Origin: Companilactobacillus tucceti DSM 20183
Lineage (GTDB): Bacteria > Bacillota > Bacilli > Lactobacillales > Lactobacillaceae
Length of the DNA: 64,000 bases
Assembly: GCF_001434665.1 (NCBI RefSeq)
Contig: NZ_AZDG01000001.1
Location: 1-64,000, forward strand
Direction of reading: 5' to 3'
In this document: positions 1 to 7,927 of the stretch, in pieces
Layout: each line of letters opens with the position of its first letter
Position numbering within the stretch: position 1 is the stretch's first letter
Notes under the pieces: model-generated
Databases searched by the model: none
What the model was told of the DNA's origin: nothing
The model's input: the letters and a program-made list of their open reading frames with translations, nothing else
Position numbers and translations under genes: made by a program

Positions 1-45
1 ATAATCATCAGATGAATTATTGTATTTCATCTGACAACCATAAAG

Positions 46-82
46 GGATTATCGCATCGGAAAATTTTCCGAATCCTTTTTT
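46..82 (+). terminator. Intrinsic terminator of an upstream plus-strand gene
   Basis: GGATT (46-50) can pair with AATCC (72-76) around a perfect CGGAAAATTTTCCG palindrome (58-71), followed by six T (77-82). A second hairpin, TCAGATGAA/TTCATCTGA, lies at 8-34. The T-run is on the plus strand, so it probably ends a gene lying before the window that converges on prsA. Confidence 0.5.
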
Positions 83-89
83 AATTTAA

Positions 90-1004
90 TTATTTAGCTG
101 TTGAAGAATTTGATGATGATGAACCTGAAACATACCCTGAAAGAATATCTTTAAGATCATTATCCTTGATTGAAACATCAGCCTTCTTCAAGACTTTAGA
201 AATAACTTTTTGCATAACGGTTGAATCTTGCATCCATTCTGCATAGATCTTAGATTTCAATAGAGCCTTGTGATCAGCAAGTTTACCCTTAGCAGGTTTC
301 TTAACTAATTTGATTACTGAGTAACCATAACTTGTTTTAACTGGTTCTGATGTAATATCGCCAACTTTATCAAGCTTGTATGCGGCTGTCTTGAAGTCTG
401 AATCAATTGTTGTACTGTCTTTGTCAAATGCTGCCATCTTACCACCATTATTCTTTGTGGCAGAGTCAGTTGAGTATTCTTTAGCTAAATCAGCGAACTT
501 CTCACCGTTATTAAGTTTATCAATAACTTCTTGAGCAGTAGCCTTCTTCTTAACTAAGACTTGAGCAACAGTAATTTTTGGTTGATATGATTTCCATTCG
601 CTCTTAAGCTTCTTATCAGAAATCTTCTTGTTATCTTTCAAAGCAACTTTTGTAAGAAGGTTAGTACGGATATTCTTCTTAAATTGTTTTGTTGTCATAC
701 CATTTTGTTGAAGAATTGAACTGAATGAAGAACCATATTGTGACTTGTACTTGTTATATTCTTTAGTAACTTGCTTGTCACTAACTTTTTTACCATATTG
801 TTCTTCAAGAGCTTTAGAGATGATCATTGTTTGAAGTGTTTGCTTACCAGAAGAAGAACTCTTCATTTCATCGTAGTATTCTTGTTGAGTGATTCTTCCA
901 CCCTTCATAGAAGCAACGGTCTTGTTACCGGAACAACCAGCAACAACGGTTATCATTAGAAGACCAGCAATTGCTAGGATCCACTTAGTAAATCGTTTAT
1001 TCAT
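90..1004 (-). CDS. prsA: PrsA-like foldase lipoprotein
   Basis: Extracytoplasmic membrane-anchored chaperone that helps exported proteins fold after Sec translocation. The N-terminus is a lipoprotein signal peptide with lipobox VAGC (Cys24). A parvulin-type domain follows at about residues 140-240, and the C-terminus is a Ser/Asn-rich tail. The usual parvulin histidines look replaced: the HILV-like strand reads AQVLV and the GYHIIKL-like strand reads GYSVIKL. The protein may therefore act as a holdase/foldase without prolyl isomerase activity, as known for some lactic-acid-bacterial PrsA/PmpA proteins. The length of 304 aa is normal. The gene is monocistronic, with an extended -10 promoter upstream. 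Confidence 0.9.
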   Translation of the reverse strand: MNKRFTKWILAIAGLLMITVVAGCSGNKTVASMKGGRITQQEYYDEMKSSSSGKQTLQTMIISKALEEQYGKKVSDKQVTKEYNKYKSQYGSSFSSILQQNGMTTKQFKKNIRTNLLTKVALKDNKKISDKKLKSEWKSYQPKITVAQVLVKKKATAQEVIDKLNNGEKFADLAKEYSTDSATKNNGGKMAAFDKDSTTIDSDFKTAAYKLDKVGDITSEPVKTSYGYSVIKLVKKPAKGKLADHKALLKSKIYAEWMQDSTVMQKVISKVLKKADVSIKDNDLKDILSGYVSGSSSSNSSTAK

Positions 1005-1042
1005 CCTTTACACATCCTTATTTAATATGTCTACAATTGAAG

Positions 1043-1071
1043 AGAATACCATAAAATGGCACTTTAAGTCG
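1043..1071 (-). promoter_or_regulatory. Putative prsA promoter (extended -10)
   Basis: Read on the minus strand, TGGTATTCT (complement of 1043-1051) is an extended -10 element. The -35 position holds only a weak CGACTT at about 17 bp spacing. It lies about 40 bp before the prsA ATG. Confidence 0.4.
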
Positions 1072-1106
1072 GATAATTCGGGAAAAAGTCATAAAATCTT
1101 CATAAT

Positions 1107-1400
1107 TTATCTATTTATGCTCTTAAACTCTTCCATATTATCTTGCAACTCAGATATTGAAGATTGTATGTTCTCTACATCAGGTTGTATATCGTTAGTA
1201 TAGTCCGAAAAATCTTTTTGAAGGTCTTTAACGACTCCAGGGACGACTTTAACGCTGTCAGATAGTTCTGAAATAGATTCTTTAATAGTTGAAACGGTGG
1301 ATAAAACCTTATTTGCATCGTCAGTAAAAGAACCTTTTTGGAAGTAATTTAATGCAATACCAGAGACAGCTCCAATAATAAAACCAGTAGAAAATTTCAT
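1107..1400 (-). CDS. Small membrane-anchored YtxH-like protein
   Basis: A 97-aa protein: one N-terminal hydrophobic segment with glycines (about residues 5-18), then a charged helical region likely to form a coiled coil. This resembles the YtxH-like small envelope proteins of Firmicutes; its function is unknown. The start at 1400 is chosen because a strong AGGAGGACT-type ribosome site (complement of 1405-1413) precedes that ATG. A longer reading to 1457 would run back into the HIT gene. It sits immediately behind the HIT gene, whose stop region contains this ribosome site, so the two are probably co-transcribed and translationally coupled. Confidence 0.7.
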   Translation of the reverse strand: MKFSTGFIIGAVSGIALNYFQKGSFTDDANKVLSTVSTIKESISELSDSVKVVPGVVKDLQKDFSDYTNDIQPDVENIQSSISELQDNMEEFKSINR

Positions 1401-1404
1401 ATAT

Positions 1405-1833
1405 TTAGTCCTCCAAGTTTTTCTTGATGGCATCAGCACGTTCTTGAAGTTGTTCATTAGATGCTAGGCCAGTATTGTCAGCCCATTTCATTGAAAAACC
1501 GTCATCTTTAGAATATCTAGGTACTAGATGAATATGAGAGTGCATAACGCTTTGATATGCGATTTCTCCGTTATTTAAGCAAATGTTCATACCAATAATA
1601 TCAGGATTAGATTCCTTGATGGCACGGGCAATCATTGGGACTTTTTTAAAGACTCTTTGAGCAAGGTCTTCGTCGTATTCAAAAATGTTCTTAATGTGTT
1701 TCTTTGGTACTACTAAAGTGTGTCCAGGAGTAACTTGAGAAATATCAAAGAATGCTTTGATATCGTCATCCTCGTATATAGTAGTATTTGGAATTTCGTT
1801 TCTGATTATTTTACAAAAGATACAATCGTCCAT
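1405..1833 (-). CDS. hit: HIT family nucleotide hydrolase/transferase
   Basis: Histidine-triad protein of 142 aa. The catalytic signature H98-S-H100-I-H102 is intact, and the N-terminal CxxC (C4, C7), with other residues, matches the zinc site of Firmicute HIT proteins. Family members hydrolyse dinucleotides or nucleoside phosphoramidates; the physiological substrate here is unknown. The neighbouring ecsAB operon on the other strand is a common partner of hit in Bacilli. Ribosome site GAGAGGAG precedes the ATG. Confidence 0.9.
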   Translation of the reverse strand: MDDCIFCKIIRNEIPNTTIYEDDDIKAFFDISQVTPGHTLVVPKKHIKNIFEYDEDLAQRVFKKVPMIARAIKESNPDIIGMNICLNNGEIAYQSVMHSHIHLVPRYSKDDGFSMKWADNTGLASNEQLQERADAIKKNLED

Positions 1834-1935
1834 AAAAATCTCCTCTCGAAAACAGTGTATTTACTATAATGCTATCATAATTGATTGAAACTGTTTACAC
1901 AATTCTATATAACTCTGTGATAGTATTGATTATTT

Positions 1936-3159
1936 TTAATTAGGTAAATGTTCTGTAGCGTAATTAGCTTCATCAGAAGTAAATTGATCACCATCTTTTG
2001 AAGTTAATTGTTCATAAATCTCTTGTTTAGATAGCGACATTTTCTTGTAGTTTTTGGCAGTTGCTAGTGCATTTTTATTCCAATTTGCTTTGACATGATC
2101 AATGGCATATTGAGCTTCTGTTGTTGACATGTTATCTCCAGATTTTGAGGTTATCTGCTCATAAATTCCAGCTTTAGACATGTTCATATCTTTAGCATAG
2201 ATTTTAGCTTTTTTAAGAGCTGTTTTGTCCTCAGAAGTTGGATCGTCATCATCAGTGGTTTTTACATCATCATTGTTTGTATCAGAGGCATTAGCTTGTT
2301 CTTCAGATGATTTACCATAATTATCATTTGCAAAGTTTACTTCGTGCAGCTCACTTTCAAGAAGGCCTTTTGATTTAGAAGTGATAGAGAAGGTAGTATA
2401 CATTAAATCTTTACTAGTTTGACCATTATCTTCTAATTGTGCTGACCATTTTTTGCTTTTGCCAATTCTAATATTTTTGACTACCTTGTAGCTGTCTTGA
2501 TTATCTTCAATCTTTACAGTTGAACCCTTTGGAGCTGTTCCTGAAACCTTGATTGATTTAGTGCCTTTATCAACGTATAGATCACCGAATTCATCTTGCC
2601 CCTTGATAGTTAGTTTAGTATGAGCACTAGATGGAATTGCTCCGACCTTTATTTTTTTTACTTCAGATGAGCCATTTTTGTTCTTGGCATGTAGTTTGTA
2701 AGTCGCACTAGCTTCAAGGTGCTTTAGTGTAAAGCGGCCATTGCTATCAGATTTTACTTTTATGTTTCCAGTAAATCCATCGTAATTTTTTGCGATTACA
2801 TTGGTATTAGCGGAAGTTTTACCACTTAGATTTCCCGTAGTGTTTGTACCGGTTATCTTTACGTGGTTGGTATCTACAGAAATCGTGGGCTTTGAGTGGA
2901 AACTAGAGATTAAGTAGATTAATGCAATAATTACAAATACAGCAATTACGGCCATAGAAATCAAAATATTACGGTTTTTTCTTTGAACTTCTTTAGTATC
3001 GACCTTGTTAAGATTGTTATTATTCGTTTTTATTTCTTCAGTTTTAAAATCCTTTGAAATTGTAAAGTCAGGCTGTTTTTTTCCACAGTAGGGACAAAAA
3101 ACTACATCTTTTTCTATTTCTTTACCACAGTGCACGCAAAATCGTTTATCTGGCTCCAT
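1936..3159 (-). CDS. Zinc-ribbon membrane protein with two C-terminal Ltp-like repeats
   Basis: A 407-aa protein. It starts with a zinc ribbon (C8, C11, C22, C25), followed by a polar linker and one transmembrane helix (about 64-87). Next comes a presumably extracellular region of beta-rich, Ig-like segments, an acidic Ser/Asp/Asn linker (about 285-315), and two tandem repeats of about 45 aa. The repeats share the pattern A-x-x-Y-x-M-x-S-K-x-x-I-Y-E-Q-[IL]-T-S-K-x-G-D, then an E-A-x-Y-A end. They resemble the Ltp domain, first known from a Streptococcus thermophilus phage lipoprotein that blocks DNA injection. Cellular role unknown. The zinc-ribbon gene upstream (3197-3607) is probably in the same transcript. 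Confidence 0.75.
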   Translation of the reverse strand: MEPDKRFCVHCGKEIEKDVVFCPYCGKKQPDFTISKDFKTEEIKTNNNNLNKVDTKEVQRKNRNILISMAVIAVFVIIALIYLISSFHSKPTISVDTNHVKITGTNTTGNLSGKTSANTNVIAKNYDGFTGNIKVKSDSNGRFTLKHLEASATYKLHAKNKNGSSEVKKIKVGAIPSSAHTKLTIKGQDEFGDLYVDKGTKSIKVSGTAPKGSTVKIEDNQDSYKVVKNIRIGKSKKWSAQLEDNGQTSKDLMYTTFSITSKSKGLLESELHEVNFANDNYGKSSEEQANASDTNNDDVKTTDDDDPTSEDKTALKKAKIYAKDMNMSKAGIYEQITSKSGDNMSTTEAQYAIDHVKANWNKNALATAKNYKKMSLSKQEIYEQLTSKDGDQFTSDEANYATEHLPN

Positions 3160-3196
3160 GATTTCTCCTTAAATTTATTTGATTTTTGATGTTTAC

Positions 3197-3607
3197 TTAG
3201 ATGGCCCCTAAAAAGCCGCTAATAAATCCAATCATAAATAAAATTCCAAATAATATAGCTGATGGGATCCAAAGCCCCATACCCGCACCTTTGTGGTTAA
3301 ATTTCTTTTGAATAACTATACCTAGAGCTAAGGAAACAAGAAATCCTAGATCAAGACCAGGAACAAATGAAAATACAAATACGACCCAACCGATAACATC
3401 TAAGATGACCCATGTCTTAGAATCAACATTTTGCGTGTTGATATTGTTGTTGTTTGGATTATTTGATGTATCATTTATTACTTTTGATTCCGTTTTTATT
3501 GTGTTAGATTGTGGTGCTTGATCAGCTCCACAATACGGACAAAATTGAATATCCCCAGTAAGTTCCTTTCCACATTTATAGCAAAATTTTTTGCTGTCAT
3601 CTCCCAT
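3197..3607 (-). CDS. Zinc-ribbon small membrane protein
   Basis: A 136-aa protein with an N-terminal zinc ribbon (C9, C12, C23, C26), an Asn-rich linker (about 35-60), and two hydrophobic segments in the last 70 residues. The layout is shared with the 407-aa zinc-ribbon protein downstream, suggesting a related pair. Function unknown; such zinc-ribbon membrane proteins are widespread in Lactobacillaceae. Its leader contains a small CGTCT/AGACG hairpin (3643-3658). Confidence 0.75.
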   Translation of the reverse strand: MGDDSKKFCYKCGKELTGDIQFCPYCGADQAPQSNTIKTESKVINDTSNNPNNNNINTQNVDSKTWVILDVIGWVVFVFSFVPGLDLGFLVSLALGIVIQKKFNHKGAGMGLWIPSAILFGILFMIGFISGFLGAI

Positions 3608-3758
3608 AACTAAAACTCCCTTATGTTTTCAGTTTTTAACGTCGTCTGATTTTAGACGTAGAACCCTTTAAAGAGTAGCATTGCGTTGATATTTGGACAA
3701 TGAATTATTTTATGTATCAGAGTAATTACAGAAAATTATATGTAATAATTTTCAACAA

Positions 3759-3838
3759 TGTAAATTGATTAGTGCTTGGGTTATAATATTAATAAGAATA
3801 AGCACAGTTCAAAGTCAGATCGGCTTAGAATTGTGCTT
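3759..3838 (+). promoter_or_regulatory. ecsA promoter and 5'-UTR hairpin
   Basis: A -10 hexamer TATAAT (3782-3787) is preceded at 17 bp by a weak -35 (TGTAAA). A 10-bp hairpin begins at about the expected start site: AAGCACAGTT (3800-3809) with AATTGTGCTT (3829-3838), one G-T pair, followed by TTTTG. It could stabilise the mRNA 5' end or act as a weak attenuator before ecsA. Confidence 0.45.
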
Positions 3839-3869
3839 TTGTAATTAAAACAGGTATAGGTGGTTATCT

Positions 3870-4601
3870 ATGACTCTAGAACTTAAAGAACTGACTGGTG
3901 GTTATGGCCAAGTATCAGTCTTAAAAAAAGAAACCTTTACAGTTGAAGATGGACAAGTAGTTGGATTAATTGGTCTAAACGGAGCAGGTAAATCAACAAC
4001 TATTAAACATATTATTGGCTTGTTGACTCCTCGTGGCGGTCAAATTTTGATCGACGGCATGAGTTTACAAGATAATGTTGAAGAATATCGAAAAAAAATT
4101 GCGTATGTGCCCGAAATGCCAATTCTCTATTCAGAACTGACTCTAAAAGAACATATTAACTTGACGATTATGGCTTACGGGCTTGATCACGACAAAACAT
4201 GGGAAAAAGCACACGAGCTTTTAAAGACTTTCCGTCTTGATAATAAATTAGATTGGTTCCCACAAAATTTTTCAAAGGGTATGAAACAAAAAGTAATGAT
4301 CGTCTGTGCTTTTATGACTGATGCCAGACTGTTTATTATTGATGAACCGTTTACTGGTCTAGATCCGTTAGCTGTTAATGATTTATTGAATATAGTTGAA
4401 GAAAAGAAGCAAAAAGGTTGTTCAGTATTGATGTCTACTCACGTTTTAGCAACCGTTCAAGATCATGCTGATAAATTTATTCTATTGAATCATGGCCAAG
4501 TTAGAGCTGATGGTACTTTAGATGAACTAAAGGAGAAGTTTGACATGCAAAATGGTAATTTAGATGATATCTACATCAAAATGTCAAACGAAGATCAATA
4601 A
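3870..4601 (+). CDS. ecsA: ABC transporter ATP-binding protein EcsA
   Basis: Cytoplasmic ATPase subunit of the Ecs ABC exporter, known in Bacillus to affect protein secretion and regulated membrane proteolysis. Walker A GLNGAGKS is at 35-42, the signature reads FSKGMKQK, and Walker B reads LFIIDEP. Length 243 aa is typical. The stop overlaps the ecsB start (TAATG), so the two subunits are translationally coupled. The transported substrate is not established. Confidence 0.92.
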   Translation: MTLELKELTGGYGQVSVLKKETFTVEDGQVVGLIGLNGAGKSTTIKHIIGLLTPRGGQILIDGMSLQDNVEEYRKKIAYVPEMPILYSELTLKEHINLTIMAYGLDHDKTWEKAHELLKTFRLDNKLDWFPQNFSKGMKQKVMIVCAFMTDARLFIIDEPFTGLDPLAVNDLLNIVEEKKQKGCSVLMSTHVLATVQDHADKFILLNHGQVRADGTLDELKEKFDMQNGNLDDIYIKMSNEDQ

Positions 4602-5815
4602 TGACTGATTTGTGGAAAGAAAGATTAAGAAGACATCAACTTGATCAATTTAAATATTTAAGACTTATTTTCAATGATAATTTTGTATTGGCTTTTATTG
4701 TCTTAATAGGTGCTTTAGGATTTTGGTATTCCAATTTCTTAGATACTATTAATCAAGTCAATATTTTTGGTAAACCAATAGTTATTATTTTGTATTGGTT
4801 AATTGCTCAATCGGGTAGTGTAGCTACTTTACTAGAGGAACCAGACAGTACTTTCTTGCTGGTAAAAGAAAAAGATTTCTATGACTATTTCAAAGCCGCA
4901 AAAAATTATAGTAGCATGTTGCCAATTGTTACTATTGCCCTGGTTGGGTTTTTAATGTCACCATTTGCTTTTAAAGCGGCGGGATTGTCCGTTTTGTCAA
5001 TTGTTATCCTGACATTAGGGGTAATTGTTTATAAGTTTACAATGATAAATTTTGAAGTATTTGGTATATATGGTAAAGACAGCTTTAAAGGGATGTCAGC
5101 CAAGAATTGGTTGAACTTGTTACTGTTAGCTTTACTTATTGTATCTACTTATCTAAGTAGTTTTGTTTTGGTGATTGTAGCCGTTATTTTATTAGGAGTT
5201 GTCATTTCAAAAAGTCAGGCGATTTGTGAATCGGGTCAACTTCAATGGCAAAGTGCGATTGCTAAAGAAAATCAAAGAATGTTTAGAATCAAACGATTCT
5301 ATAATTTATTTACTGATGTACCTGGTGTTAATAGTAAGATCAGACGTCGTAAATGGTTAGACTTTTTATTCAAGGGAATCAAGCAAGAACAAGGTAATAC
5401 ATATCTATATTTGTTTGCTCGAGGATTTGTTAGAAATAATGAATATATTGGATTGTTCTTTAGATTGACAGTTATTCAAGCAATTATGTTATGCTTGATC
5501 GATAATTTTTACATCTCTTTAATAGTAGAAATGTTATTTATTTACTTAGTAGGGTTTCAGTTAAAGCCTTATTTTAAAGAGACTATGCAAAACTTAATGC
5601 AAAGAATCTACCCAGTAAAACAAGCTGATAAGATCAAGGACTTTACTAAATTAAGTACCTTTGTATTGTTTGTTCAATGGTTGATCAGTGCTTTTGCAAT
5701 TTTGTATAAATTTAGTTTTAGTATGAATAGTTTGATTATTATTGCAGCTGGACTTGCTGTATTAGTATTTGTTGGATATTTCTATATTCCAAGACAACTT
5801 AAAAAAATAATTTAA
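4601..5815 (+). CDS. ecsB: ABC transporter permease EcsB
   Basis: Integral membrane subunit paired with EcsA; 404 aa with several hydrophobic helices in the N-terminal half and at the C-terminus, separated by a basic cytoplasmic loop (about 215-265). The length and the immediate coupling to ecsA match the family. No ecsC is present; trmB follows after 21 bp, so the three genes are probably one operon. Confidence 0.9.
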   Translation: MTDLWKERLRRHQLDQFKYLRLIFNDNFVLAFIVLIGALGFWYSNFLDTINQVNIFGKPIVIILYWLIAQSGSVATLLEEPDSTFLLVKEKDFYDYFKAAKNYSSMLPIVTIALVGFLMSPFAFKAAGLSVLSIVILTLGVIVYKFTMINFEVFGIYGKDSFKGMSAKNWLNLLLLALLIVSTYLSSFVLVIVAVILLGVVISKSQAICESGQLQWQSAIAKENQRMFRIKRFYNLFTDVPGVNSKIRRRKWLDFLFKGIKQEQGNTYLYLFARGFVRNNEYIGLFFRLTVIQAIMLCLIDNFYISLIVEMLFIYLVGFQLKPYFKETMQNLMQRIYPVKQADKIKDFTKLSTFVLFVQWLISAFAILYKFSFSMNSLIIIAAGLAVLVFVGYFYIPRQLKKII

Positions 5816-5836
5816 TAGTGGAGTGTATTTAGATTT

Positions 5837-6478
5837 ATGAGATTAAGAAACAAACCGTGGGCTAAAGATATGATCAATGACAACCTGGATTTGATTTCGG
5901 TTCAACCGGAAAACATGCAAGGTAAATGGCAAGAAAGATTTGAGGAAAAACAACCTTTGTATCTTGAACTAGGTTCAGGTAAGGGTGCTTTTATCACAGA
6001 ATTAGCTAAAAGAAATCCGCAAAATAATTATATTGCGATGGAAGTTCAAGAAGGAGCAATTGCTTTGATCCTGAAGAAACAAGTTGAAAATAAATTGCCT
6101 AATTTACAATTACTTTTAGCAAATGGTTCTAATTTATCTGATTTATTTGCTGAGAATGAGATTAAAGGTCTTTATCTTAATTTCTCTGATCCATGGCCTA
6201 AGACTCGTCATGAAAAGAGAAGATTAACTTACAAGTCATTCTTAGAACAATATAAATATGTACTTGAAGATGATGGAAACATTGAATTTAAAACTGATAA
6301 TCAAGGTTTGTTTGAATACTCATTAGTAAGTATGAATAATTTTGGAATGAATTTTAATGAGTTGTCCTTAGATCTTCATAATGATGAAAAGTTAAACGAG
6401 AACAATATTCAAACTGAATATGAAGAAAAGTTCTCAAAAAAAGGCTTCAGGATAAATTACCTGAAAGCCTCATTTTAA
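5837..6478 (+). CDS. trmB: tRNA (guanine-N7)-methyltransferase
   Basis: SAM-dependent enzyme forming m7G46 in the tRNA variable loop. The SAM-binding GSGKG is at 46-50 and the TrmB signature SDPWPK at 117-122, followed by the conserved basic stretch HEKRRL. Length 213 aa is normal. Its 3' end carries the inverted repeat that terminates the convergent gene, so the last codons do double duty. Confidence 0.95.
   Translation: MRLRNKPWAKDMINDNLDLISVQPENMQGKWQERFEEKQPLYLELGSGKGAFITELAKRNPQNNYIAMEVQEGAIALILKKQVENKLPNLQLLLANGSNLSDLFAENEIKGLYLNFSDPWPKTRHEKRRLTYKSFLEQYKYVLEDDGNIEFKTDNQGLFEYSLVSMNNFGMNFNELSLDLHNDEKLNENNIQTEYEEKFSKKGFRINYLKASF
6436..6470 (-). terminator. Minus-strand terminator embedded in the trmB 3' end
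   Basis: AGGCTTCAGG (6442-6451) pairs with CCTGAAAGCCT (6460-6470) with a one-base bulge. The run of A at 6436-6442 is a T-run on the minus strand, making a strong terminator for the convergent PepSY-like gene. Toward the plus strand only a weak CATTTT follows. Confidence 0.7.
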
Positions 6479-6498
6479 AATTATTATGTAAGTACTGA

Positions 6499-6813
6499 TT
6501 ATTGAACTTTTTTAATGTTTAGTAATTCGCCAGATACTGCATCAGCAATAAAATGGTATTGAGCAACATCGAATTCATCCATGGTTGTTACGCCACCAAC
6601 GATTCCCCATGAGGATTGTCCATTGATATCGACACGTTGGTAGAATGGTTCAACCCATGAACCAATTACTTTGCTGTCTTCGCCAAGAACTGATTTAACT
6701 TTATCAATAATTTTTGCACTATCTAGATGATGCTTTACTAAAACAGTAGTAGCGGCACTAGCTACAAGCACAGCACCACAAGCAATTAGAGAACCGAAAC
6801 CTTTTTTACTCAT
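6499..6813 (-). CDS. Small PepSY-like exported or membrane-anchored protein
   Basis: A 104-aa protein with an N-terminal hydrophobic segment (about 7-25), then a compact domain. Its C-terminal pattern (YHFIADAVSGELLNI) resembles PepSY-type domains, in which a short helix is followed by a D-x-x-[ST]-G-E-[IL] strand. Function unknown; PepSY domains are often extracytoplasmic and inhibitory toward peptidases. It is convergent with trmB and divergent from the thioredoxin gene. Confidence 0.6.
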   Translation of the reverse strand: MSKKGFGSLIACGAVLVASAATTVLVKHHLDSAKIIDKVKSVLGEDSKVIGSWVEPFYQRVDINGQSSWGIVGGVTTMDEFDVAQYHFIADAVSGELLNIKKVQ

Positions 6814-6890
6814 TTTGAATCACTCCTTGATGTTTTATTAACCATATATTAACACTATTATATATTAATCTACTAGCCAAGGACATTTAA

Positions 6891-6919
6891 TTGACCGAAA
6901 TAGAAATAAAAAGTATCTT
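6891..6919 (+). promoter_or_regulatory. Promoter of the thioredoxin-ytpR-murC transcript
   Basis: TTGACC (6891-6896), a 17-bp spacer, and TATCTT (6914-6919). The predicted start would lie only a few bases before the ribosome site, giving a very short leader. Confidence 0.5.
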
Positions 6920-6939
6920 AATTACGAGAGGTGAATGAT

Positions 6940-7266
6940 ATGAAAGAATTTGAAGATTATGGAATAAAAGATTGGCATGAAGTAACAAAAGAGGGGAAGT
7001 TTATTTTATTCTTCCACGCTGACTGGTGCCCAGACTGCAAATTTATCGAACCTAAGTTACCTGAACTAGAAAAAGAGTATTCTGATTTCAACTGGATCAG
7101 TTTTAATCGTGATAATAACATGGATATTGCCAGAGAATTAGATATTATGGGAATTCCTAGCTTTGTTATTATTGAAAATGGTCAAGAAATTGGTAGACTA
7201 GTAAATAAAGATCGTAAAACTAAAGAAGAAGTTGAGACCTTTATTGATTCAGTAATAAATAAATAA
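6940..7266 (+). CDS. Thioredoxin family protein
   Basis: A 108-aa thioredoxin fold with the redox pair C30-P-D-C33 in an F-H-A-D-W-C-P-D-C context and a cis-Pro loop (GIPSF). The variant CPDC rather than CGPC suggests a specialised thioredoxin-like reductant; its partner is unknown. The start at 6940 is preferred over GTG at 6931 because AGAGGTG (6927-6933) is correctly spaced for the ATG. It is followed closely by ytpR and murC, an arrangement common in lactobacilli. Confidence 0.88.
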   Translation: MKEFEDYGIKDWHEVTKEGKFILFFHADWCPDCKFIEPKLPELEKEYSDFNWISFNRDNNMDIARELDIMGIPSFVIIENGQEIGRLVNKDRKTKEEVETFIDSVINK

Positions 7267-7284
7267 TAATTGAGTGAGGAAATA

Positions 7285-7917
7285 ATGTTATTAAGCTTTT
7301 ATAACCCAGATGTCCTAGGTGACATTTTGATTGTGGAATTAGCAGATGATGCTGGAATTACCCAATCAAACGAGAATAAGAATAATGTTGTAAGAATTTT
7401 TAATGATGATACAAATGAAGCCATCGGCTTCAATTTTTTTGGTCTAGGTAAAAAGCTTAATTTGACCGAAAAGGGTCAAGTATTTTTGGATGACGACCAA
7501 GTTTCAATTTTAAATGATGCAATTTCAAAAGCTGGATTTAGTGACAAGCTTGTTGCTGATAATAGTCCTAAATTTGTAATTGGTCATGTTGATGAAATGA
7601 AGGAACATCCTGATTCTGATCATCTACATATTACTCAAACAGATGTTGGTCTTGAAAAGCCTGTTCAAATCGTCTGTGGAGCACCTAATATTGAACAAGG
7701 TCAATTAGTAGTGGTAGCTCTACCAGGAGCTGTAATGCCAACTGGTACTGAAATTTGGCCAGGTGCATTACGTGGTGTGGATAGTTATGGAATGATTTGT
7801 TCTGCTAAAGAATTAGGCATTCCAAATGCGCCACAAAAACGTGGTATTTTGGTGTTAGATTCAGGTAATGCTGGAGAAGCATTTGATTTTGATAAAGCAG
7901 CAAAAATGTTCGATTAG
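7285..7917 (+). CDS. ytpR: YtpR family tRNA-binding protein
   Basis: A 210-aa protein with a short N-terminal domain and a C-terminal OB-fold tRNA-binding domain (about 92-195). The domain resembles the N-terminal module of PheT in this window, with the shared pattern HPDSDHL and QIVCGAPN. The ATG at 7285 is chosen because GTGAGGA (7274-7280) precedes it; a TTG at 7270 lacks a proper site. The precise role is unknown; it may be a trans-acting tRNA chaperone or aminoacyl-tRNA quality factor. Confidence 0.88.
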   Translation: MLLSFYNPDVLGDILIVELADDAGITQSNENKNNVVRIFNDDTNEAIGFNFFGLGKKLNLTEKGQVFLDDDQVSILNDAISKAGFSDKLVADNSPKFVIGHVDEMKEHPDSDHLHITQTDVGLEKPVQIVCGAPNIEQGQLVVVALPGAVMPTGTEIWPGALRGVDSYGMICSAKELGIPNAPQKRGILVLDSGNAGEAFDFDKAAKMFD

Positions 7918-7927
7918 GAGTTTTTTT

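Noticed and set aside
1886-1899. TGAAACTGTTTACA upstream of the HIT gene as a CcpA cre site
   Set aside because: It matches 13 of 14 consensus positions, but the central CG, usually the most important step, is TG; no carbon-metabolism gene is involved.
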